From the NCBI RefSeq assembly GCF_945859705.1, contig NC_079135.1, forward strand, positions 80,732,253 through 80,796,252: DNA of 64,000 nucleotides. The letters are read 5' to 3'. Positions 57,603 to 64,000 of the stretch are shown here, piece by piece (positions within the stretch are counted from its first letter, which is position 1; each line of letters starts with the position of its first letter). The translations under genes were made by a program, and so were the position numbers. Origin of the DNA: Episyrphus balteatus. Lineage: Eukaryota; Arthropoda; Insecta; Diptera; Syrphidae. Below the pieces are notes generated by a model, which saw only the letters and a program-made list of their open reading frames with translations, was not told the DNA's origin and did not search any database.

Positions 57603-58260
57603 TCACTACTTTTTGCAAGGTATGGCTGTAGAATTGAAAATCTCTATATTTGATGAAAATTCAGTGAAAATGGGGGCGGTTGCCACGCCCGCCTGCTGAA
57701 ATTCTCAAATTTTAAATTTTTTTCCTTTGTATAAACTACCAGCTCTACCGTTCTACCAAATTTCAAGATTCTACGACAATCAGAAGTGCTCTATAATATT
57801 TGATGAAAATTCAGCGGAAATGGGCGGATGCCACGCCCCCTAAATTGAAAATCTCAAATTTTCGATTTTTTCCTTTGTATACACCACAAGTCCTATCACC
57901 GTGTAAAATTTCAAGTTTCTACGATATCGGGAAGTTCTCCATAATTTTGATGATCTGTCAGTGAGTCTGTGAGTCAGTGAATCAGTGAGTCAGTTACGGT
58001 TTTTGCTATTTTTGAAGCCCTATATCTCAGAAACTACTCATCGTAGGAGGTGTGAAATTTTGTGAGGTGTTTGGTTTTGACCAGCTCAACAAATGTAGCG
58101 AGTTTGAAATTTCTATCATCTTTGGTGTGGAAGTTAGAGGGGGGTCGAAAATGGCCTGAGTTGTATCCTGTAAATAAGAGTGTAGTGCCAAAGTTGCTAG
58201 AGAACTTGGCTGGGCACTACCGTGCCCCTTGATGTAAGTATTGAACAGAATAGAAATAAT
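57603..58260. repeat. Dispersed repeat with ~160-bp direct units
   Basis: TTTGATGAAAATTCAGNGGAAATGGG, GCCACGCCC and TTTTTTCCTTTGTATANAC occur twice in order, from 57,650 and from 57,800. They are followed by a GTCAGTGAATCAGTGAGTCA stretch and CCCTATATCTCAGAAACTAC. It looks like an interspersed repeat. No frame. Confidence 0.6.
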
Positions 58261-59024
58261 AAAGCAAAACTCTTCTCACTTCCTGCCTCTAGCCACTTAC
58301 TATATAGTACGATACTTTTTTTTTGTTTAGTTGATGCGTAACCACTGTTGACTCACTTTACCTAAAGAGTGTCGATGAAAATTTCAGTTTCTTCATTCTT
58401 AGATTTTAAGTTTTTATCAGAGCGGTGCAATTAAATAATTTGTTTTTTTTTTTTTTTTTAATACAAAACAAAATTGAATTTATTGTATACTAAGTAAGCA
58501 ATTGTTTTTGAATCGATTTTTTTCAAAAAATAAAAAACATCGATTGGTTTTGCACTTATTTTGTACATAAATGGTTATGGTTTTTCTTTTTTTAGTACTG
58601 ATCTCCAACATTATGTTATAGTTACATATTTTTTATTGTTTGTATTTTATTTTTGTTAAACTCTAAAATCTAAGTGTCTTATATAAAGTTATAATAATTT
58701 GAATAAAATATTAATTTTTATTTGTTATTTTTTGTTCTATAAAAACCTGAGCTATAATTTGTTTTTCTTTTTTTTTTTAATATATTTTCTTTGCTCCTAT
58801 CAGTTTTTTTTTATGTTTTTGGTATACAAATGTTATTTATGTAGTTTAACAGGTTTTGTTTTAAAAAAAGGTACATTTCTGTTGTTTTCTAATTTTTTTT
58901 GTTGAATGCAAAATCAAATTGAAGAAGTATTTTTAGTTTAAGTTTTATGTTTAAATCAATACTTAAATTGTTTAACTAAAGAAATATAATATTTTGGCGA
59001 ATAAAAGACAAATACACAATAGAT
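58261..59024 (-). other. Probable 3' UTR and downstream of the CDK2AP1-like gene
   Basis: On the minus strand this follows the TGA at 59,025. Several AATAAA signals appear on that strand (for example complements at 58,632-58,637, 58,717-58,722 and 58,479-58,484). I cannot tell which is used. The T-rich plus strand gives a spurious frame at 58,699-58,905. Confidence 0.5.
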
Positions 59025-59482
59025 TCATTGTCTCGCCGAACGTTCAGTTTCCATCAAGCATTCACGGACCAAAATCCTGGCATGTACTATGCCACGCTTT
59101 AGCCGCTCAGTAGAGCTTCGAGAGCCTGTATAAGTTGGTCGAATATCTCGACCCATTTCTTCAATGACTGCCAACAGCTGTGCATACTTTGTCAGACCAT
59201 GCAAATTGGTGAGATTCGATGGAATATTTGCAGCCGAAGTCATGGGAGTTGTAATATTGGCTGATGTTTGTGTTGTTATTATGGCTGGCGACACCGGTTT
59301 GGGTGGCGGTGGAATTTGTGGAACATGATGAATTGCTGATATCTGAATTTGTGGCGTTTGGTCGCGTTGTTCTCGCTGCTGTTGGTAATTGTAGAAGTTT
59401 TGTACTTGAGAACGGGGAATTGGTGTCACGGTTACGTCGCTCAATTTGGATTCGACTGCTTGTATATCCATAATATCCATGT
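59025..59482 (-). CDS. CDK2AP1: CDK2-associated protein 1 (DOC-1) homologue
   Basis: The 151-residue frame begins at ATG 59,478-59,480 and ends at TGA 59,025-59,027, all in one exon. The C-terminal ~57 residues carry the family domain: KYAQLLAVIEEMGRDIRP, then TYTGSRSSTERLKRG and IVHARILVRECLMETER. This matches the conserved CDK2AP1/CDK2AP2 segment, including the single Cys of VRECL. The N-terminal ~95 residues are low-complexity: Gln-rich around 28-45, PPPP near 57-60, then Thr/Ser/Ala/Asn-rich. That is longer than the vertebrate N-terminus, so the whole protein is larger than the ~115-residue vertebrate one. In animals this family binds CDK2 and is a small subunit of the NuRD chromatin-remodelling complex, acting in the nucleus. 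The start is 2 nt inside exon 2 after the acceptor TTAATAG; a second in-frame ATG three codons on (MDIMDI) is an alternative. The gene lies between transposon-rich blocks with no neighbouring coding gene in view. Confidence 0.93.
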
Positions 59483-59544
59483 CTATTAATCAATATTGTG
59501 TTAAATAATATAAATTTCTGAAATAATTATTGAATTATACTTAC
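59483..59544 (-). other. 62-nt intron of the CDK2AP1-like gene
   Basis: On the minus strand ACGACA|GTAAGT opens the intron at 59,544 and ATTAATAG|ACATGG closes it at 59,483. The length and AT-rich body are typical of short fly introns. An inner TTATTTCAG would give only 27 nt, too short to splice. The intron separates an untranslated exon from the coding exon. Confidence 0.75.
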
Positions 59545-59660
59545 TGTCGTTTATTAATTTTAGATGATAAATACAATGGAAATGGGTTTATTTACGAAAA
59601 CAATAAACAAAGCTCAACTTATCAAGCAAAAAGGAGAGAAAGTATACGCAATAAAATTGA
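59545..59660 (-). other. Probable 5' UTR exon and promoter-proximal region
   Basis: Between the donor and about 59,660 there is no ATG on the minus strand, consistent with an untranslated first exon. I see no certain TATA box or initiator, so the transcription start is not placed. Confidence 0.45.
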
Positions 59661-59884
59661 ATGACAGAAAATGGATTGACATTTGTGAAAATTAACAAGA
59701 GAGCTAGATGGGATATAAAAGAAATGCTTGTTAAATGGCTGTGTTCAGCGGAAAATATAAGTAAATATATGAAACAAAATAAAATTCGAGAAAAATTTTA
59801 TTATAAAAATAGCTTTTCTGAAAACACTGAAAACTATATGCCTAAAAAGTACAAAAGTGAAAATTTTCAAACTCATTTTAAGCC
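59661..59884. other. Short stretch upstream of the CDK2AP1-like gene
   Basis: Mixed A-rich sequence. One 75-codon plus-strand frame has no recognisable domain and A-rich codons; I do not call it a gene. Confidence 0.4.
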
Positions 59885-60245
59885 TTAACTATCGTCGCCT
59901 CAATAAAATATTGTCGTATGTGCAAAATTGAGGTTTCGAGATTTGAATGCAGTTTTGCTAATTGATTTTTTCTCCTTCGTTCTGTGAAATCCGTTTTTCG
60001 ATATCTGTATCCGTTTCCGAGATAATCGCTATGCATTTTGTCGTATGTCTAGGTTTACAAACATTTTCAGTAGCTTTTTGTCGTAAGTGCACAGAAAACG
60101 TGCGCATACGACAAAAATTATCACATACTACAAATTTTTCATACAAAATCTGTGTTTTTCTTTCTTCGGTAAATAACTGTCGTATATGCTGTTTTTGCAA
60201 CACATACAACTGGAATTTCAGTAAACGTTTGTCGTTTGTCTCATA
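59885..60245. repeat. Element built of the word TTGTCGTATG
   Basis: TTGTCGTATG or close variants appear at about 59,911, 60,039, 60,080, 60,176 and 60,230, with the complement CATACGACAAAAA at 60,106. Word spacing is irregular. Terminal inverted repeats are not clear. The style matches the other word-built elements. Confidence 0.55.
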
Positions 60246-60296
60246 AGAAAATAAACTGAAGAGTGTAATTTCAGTTGCAATCAAGTATCAAGATGT

Positions 60297-60325
60297 CGAG
60301 CAGGTCGGACGAGTCGACCTGCGCC
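60297..60325. repeat. GC-rich hairpin GCAGGTCG/CGACCTGC
   Basis: GCAGGTCG pairs with CGACCTGC across a short loop. This small isolated hairpin has higher GC than its surroundings. No downstream U-run that would suggest a terminator of an RNA gene. Confidence 0.55.
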
Positions 60326-60410
60326 AAGTTTATCCGAGGAGCTTTATGCTCTATTTTATGCCTACAAAGTGCATAAAATAGTGGTTTTAGGATTTTATTA
60401 ATTAAGCAAA

Positions 60411-61270
60411 GGGTAGGATTTGCCTAATTCCGGACCTCTCCAGTAGCCGGCCACCTTTCAGAAAAATCCTTATAACTAGTGATTTCGTATTATTTATTCC
60501 AAATTTTTGCTCTTATTCTGTTGTTTTAAATGTCTCTCCTAAAATTACAATATTCTTATTATTCTTGTTATTCAGTTTTTTTGGAAAAAAATAAGTTTTT
60601 GTGAAGTGATCCAATCAGGTATGGTTATTTTTAATTTTACTGCTGAAACCTACTATCGTAATTAGTGTTTTGTGGTAACAATTTAAGAGCTAATGCTTTG
60701 AAATGTTGTTTTTCTTATTAAATATATATTATTCTTCAAATAATATAGGTTTTAAATAGGAAAAAGATGTGGATTTTGGTAATTTTAGGGGGGCCGGAGA
60801 TAGAACAGAAAAAAAAAAGCTTTGAAATTCAAGAGTTTCCTGTATTCGGCCCCCTTTTATTGATAAAAGTTTAAAAAATGGGAAAAAAAAAATACATTTT
60901 AAAATTATTTGATGTTATAACTTATTAACAATCAAAATTGTTTCTAAATTCTTAAAAAATTCACAAAAATTTAAATTAAAAACATTCAATTTATTTAAGC
61001 TTGACCTTATAAAGTCAGTGGCCGGAAATGGGACACTAGATGGCCGAAAATAGGAAACAAAGGCCGGATTTAGGAGAATCGGACTTTACAAAAACTTAAA
61101 TAAAATATTTTTGGGAACTATTATTAACTATTTTTTTGACCATACCGAAAAATTATTAAATAAAGTACATTTTATTTCAAGAATTATTCGAAAATGTTGA
61201 TATTTGACGTTTCTGTGCTTTATTTTATGAGACAGAATCCTTAAGGGGCCGGCTACTAGCAACTCTACCC
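60411..61270. mobile_element. Element GGGTAG...CTACCC, word GGCCGGA
   Basis: GGGTAGGATTTGC on the left and GCAACTCTACCC on the right are inverted; CAGTAGCCGGCC and GGCCGGCTACTAG follow. The interior has GGGGGCCGGAGATAG, TATTCGGCCCCC, GTGGCCGGAAATGGG, GATGGCCGAAAATAGG and AAGGCCGGATTTAGG. Flanks TAAGCAAA and TACGTAAA share 6 of 8 bases, so an old 8-bp duplication is possible. Confidence 0.7.
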
Positions 61271-61308
61271 TACGTAAAGAAATATTGGATGATGAATTAT
61301 TTTTCTGT

Positions 61309-61564
61309 ATATCGCACCCCCGGTGGAACAACGACGTAAGTGCAAATTTTGAATTTTCTGAGTTAAGTATGCCATAGTTTCAAGAAAAGGTATTTCCTTC
61401 CGATGAAACAAAGACCCAATTGAAAATGTTCTATTTGTATCCAGGGGGCAGAAATTCCTTTGGACCGTTACATTGTTTTCAAACGTTTTCAAAATGTTTA
61501 ATCGAGTTTTCTGAAGAATCAACATTTTTGCACTTACGTCGTTGTACCACCGGAGGTGCGATAT
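61309..61564. mobile_element. 256-bp MITE (ATATCGCACCNCCGGTGG)
   Basis: ATATCGCACCCCCGGTGGAA mirrors CACCGGAGGTGCGATAT. AACGACGTAAGTGCAAA and TTTGCACTTACGTCGTT extend the stem to about 40 bp. CATTTTCA/TGAAAA words repeat inside. Frames on both strands across it are mirror images, not genes. Confidence 0.88.
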
Positions 61565-62264
61565 GTCATGTAGTCTATTTAATAGACCCGAGCTCCAGAG
61601 CAAAAATAGAACAAATTCGTTCAAGACTTTTTATTGGCGATTATGATTCCTTGGCATACAAGAATACTCCAGCCAAAAGTGCTACTAAATCCGTTGGTGC
61701 ATTTCTGAGAAAACGGCAACACTGGTCGGTTTTCAGTTTTTTTGATTTAACTCGAAAACCAAGCCTGACTTTGAGATGATTCAAAGACACTTTTCATAGC
61801 AAATTAAATTTGCTGTCAAGTTAAGATGGTTAAAAAATTTTAAAAATTATTTTTGACTAAAATTCTAACCTAAAATCAAAGAAAAAAAAGTTAAAAAATT
61901 GACAATTTTATTTTTTTTTACTAAATCAAGGGGCATTTTGTGTTTGTAGCCGGGACGTCCAAACTTTGTACTAATGAAATAAAGTAGAGGTAAAATCCTT
62001 TGATAATATGTAATTTTCAATTTTTTTTGTCAAGAAATAACTTAAATGTACCTATTCAAAAATTAGCACTTTTTCTAAATTTTTGACTTTTTTAGTTAAA
62101 AGCAAGTTTTTAAAACTCGATAAAATCGTATTAATTGGTAACTTTTAGACTTTTAAAGTAAACATACTTCGAGGGATTGATTTAATATAAACTAAATATG
62201 ACAAACAAAAAAATTTATTTGCATCCTTATGGCCTTTTGTGCAATTTTGTTCATGTGCATTTTT
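61565..62264. other. Non-coding stretch before the terminal inverted repeat
   Basis: 61,600-61,780 is open on the plus strand and less A/T-rich (AFLRKRQHWSVFSFFDL), but it runs directly out of the MITE, has no known domain, and I see no clear splice sites. Otherwise A/T-rich. Confidence 0.4.
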
Positions 62265-64000
62265 ATAAATACGGGTCGAATGGATGGACGGAGAGCCATT
62301 AGCTTTGGTCTATTGCATAGAAGAACATTTAATACCAACTCTTTTACTGTTTTCAATGGCCTGAAAAACAATCCTTGTAAAATCCGCGACCAACAAAAAG
62401 TTTCTCTTGAAAAACGAAAAAAATACTCAAATGAGTTTGAAACAAAATAGCTCAGGCAAATTAGTAAATCAAATTGCATTTTTTGCGGGACAAATTTTTT
62501 CCATGGAACGTGTTTAGGTGAATGTCCTTATCGTAAAAGTGAATTTTTTGGGATGATAAGATATCGAGAACAGCAGCCATCTTGGAAAAGAGGTCGGTGC
62601 CGTTTTTATTTTATAACTCCATTTTTACTCATTTAAACCAAAAATGTCCGAGGATAGACTTATTATCAATTAAATTATCTAAAACATGATATACAAATGA
62701 ATTCCGTGAGTTAGTTAAATTCAATTTTATAGTCGGTCAAAGTCCGGGTTCTTCTCGAAAGGTTAAGACAATATGAAATTTTTTCAAATATCTGAAGAAC
62801 TTTTTATTTGTTTGGGATTTTCTTAAAGAATGAATTATAGCACTTTTAATTATCTATGAAATGAACCCTTTATTGTTTTTGTAACCATCACATTGTAGAA
62901 GCAACAAACGTCGAAGTCATGATATACGATTTTTAAACTGAACATATTTGGGATTTCAATAGTTAAAATAAACAATCAAAAATTAAACACAATAGTCTCG
63001 AAAACATAACGGCTTACACACCTCATATCTTGAGTTATACTTATCGTAATGCTGAGATTGAGGTGTTCATGTTTAGGAAAAATGACAGGGCATCAGTTCT
63101 TATATTTAGAATTTTAAATAGTGTCACTTTAGCTTATTCACATTAATTGGAAAATTCACTTCATTTAAAACCTCGAAAACCATATAAAGGTTAACATTAA
63201 AGATTTCAAACTTTTAATTCAATATTTAGACGAATATAGTTAAAAAACTGTTTACTTATATTTTGGTTATACCTCCACTTCAAAAATTTGCTCGGTCTAA
63301 TAGAAGAAAACTTGTTATTTTCTCACTTTTGACTAGTAGAATGTGAACTTCGACGTTAGATGGCTTATACATTATGTTGGTTACAGTTACGATAAAGGGC
63401 TCATTTCATAGATAATTAAAAGTGCTATAATTCATTCTTTAAGACAATCCCAAACAAATAAAAAGTTCTTCAGATATTTGAAAAAATTTCATATTGTCTT
63501 AACCTTTCGAGAAGAACCCGGACTTTGACCGACTATAAAATTGAATTTAACTAACTCACGGAATTCATTTGTATATCATTTTTTAGATAATTTAATTGAT
63601 AATAAGTCTATCCTCGGACATTTTTGGTTTAAATGAGTAAAAATGGAGTTATAAAATAAAAACGGCACCGACCTCTTTTCCAAGATGGCTGCTGTTCTCG
63701 ATATCTTATCATCCCAAAAAATTCACTTTTACGATAAGGACATTCACCTAAACACGTTCCATGGAAAAAATTTGTCCCGCAAAAAATGCAATTTGATTTA
63801 CTAATTTGCCTGAGCTATTTTGTTTCAAACTCATTTGAGTATTTTTTTCGTTTTTCAAGAGAAACTTTTTGTTGGTCGCGGATTTTACAAGGATTGTTTT
63901 TCAGGCCATTGAAAACAGTAAAAGAGTTGGTATTAAATGTTCTTCTATGCAATAGACCAAAGCTAATGGCTCTCCGTCCATCCATTCGACCCGTATTTAT
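62265..64000. repeat. Almost perfect long inverted repeat, open at the window end
   Basis: 62,265-62,875 is the reverse complement of 63,390-64,000 with no net length change (paired positions always sum to 126,265). I count only a handful of mismatches in 611 bp. The right arm is cut by the window end, so the true arm may be longer. The ~514-bp spacer is only partly self-paired and is related to 49,041-49,520. This is the least diverged repeat pair in the window. No transposase frame is seen in the arm. Confidence 0.95.

Noticed and set aside
59161..59493. Other long frames over the CDK2AP1-like exon on both strands
   Set aside because: Shadows of the real frame; only the minus frame ending at 59,025 carries the DOC-1 domain.
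59516..59544. 27-nt intron ending at TTATTTCAG in the CDK2AP1-like gene
   Set aside because: Too short for splicing; the acceptor at 59,483 gives a normal 62-nt fly intron.
61420..61779. 119-codon plus-strand frame as a gene
   Set aside because: The first half is the arm of a MITE; the rest has no domain or clear splice signals.
62265..64000. Assembly artefact as the cause of the palindrome
   Set aside because: Artefactual hairpin reads give arms that meet at the centre; here a ~514-bp, largely unpaired spacer related to another locus separates them. Not excluded, but less likely.

Overview
The window is AT-rich eukaryotic DNA, almost certainly from an insect and probably a fly (Diptera). 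The reasons are a 62-nt GT-AG intron, dense TA-flanked, hAT-like and Harbinger-like non-autonomous transposons, and one protein-coding exon that is clearly a CDK2AP1/DOC-1 family gene. I see no bacterial gene organisation, no CRISPR array, no convincing tRNA or rRNA gene and no intact transposase.

Coding content is very small. The one confident gene is on the minus strand at 59,025-59,480 (CDK2-associated protein 1 homologue, a NuRD-associated chromatin factor), with a 5' untranslated exon across a short intron ending at 59,544. A second probable exon, of a gene I cannot name, is on the minus strand at 28,184-28,387 and ends in a GTATGT splice donor. A decayed LINE reverse-transcriptase fragment is at about 30,970-31,180 (+). 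Everything else is intergenic or intronic DNA made of repeats.

Layout. 1-1.54 kb: foldback element with a perfect 9-bp target duplication. 3.4-7.1 kb: TA-flanked foldback, a second foldback and a Helitron-like 3' end. 8.1 kb: Harbinger-like MITE with TAA duplication. 10.5-11.2 kb: foldback family repeated near 43 kb. 13.8-14.5 kb: hAT-like element with perfect 8-bp duplication. 16.8-19.6 kb: large foldback split by another hAT-like element with a perfect 8-bp duplication. 21.7-24.3 kb: TAA MITE, hairpins and a 141-bp minisatellite. 26.0-26.7 kb: Harbinger-like MITE with a second element nested in it. 31.4-41.1 kb: two matching foldback termini 9.7 kb apart enclosing degenerate ~190-bp tandem repeats and several nested elements. 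42.4-44.4 kb: a chain of MITEs. 46.7-47.7 kb: third foldback with a perfect 9-bp duplication. 49-52.5 kb: dispersed repeats, MITEs and a 14-bp minisatellite. 52.5-54.8 kb: hAT-like element built of GAGCT words. 56-58.2 kb: MITEs. 58.3-59.6 kb: the CDK2AP1-like gene. 59.9-61.6 kb: three more repeat elements. 62.3-64.0 kb: an almost perfect >600-bp inverted repeat running off the window end.

The most unusual pattern is that many elements are built from a private short word repeated in both orientations through the terminal regions. Three foldbacks (1.5 kb, 1.0 kb and the 9.7-kb pair) share an outer GGTGC(A/C)G-type terminus and an internal core (GAGGTGTGAAAATAAAAATT), and two of them have perfect 9-bp duplications, yet each carries a different word (AAATAACGCCGAA; AAGTCCATAATGGAC; GGAATTTATTCCAC). 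This suggests families that keep the core and swap their terminal repeat vocabulary.
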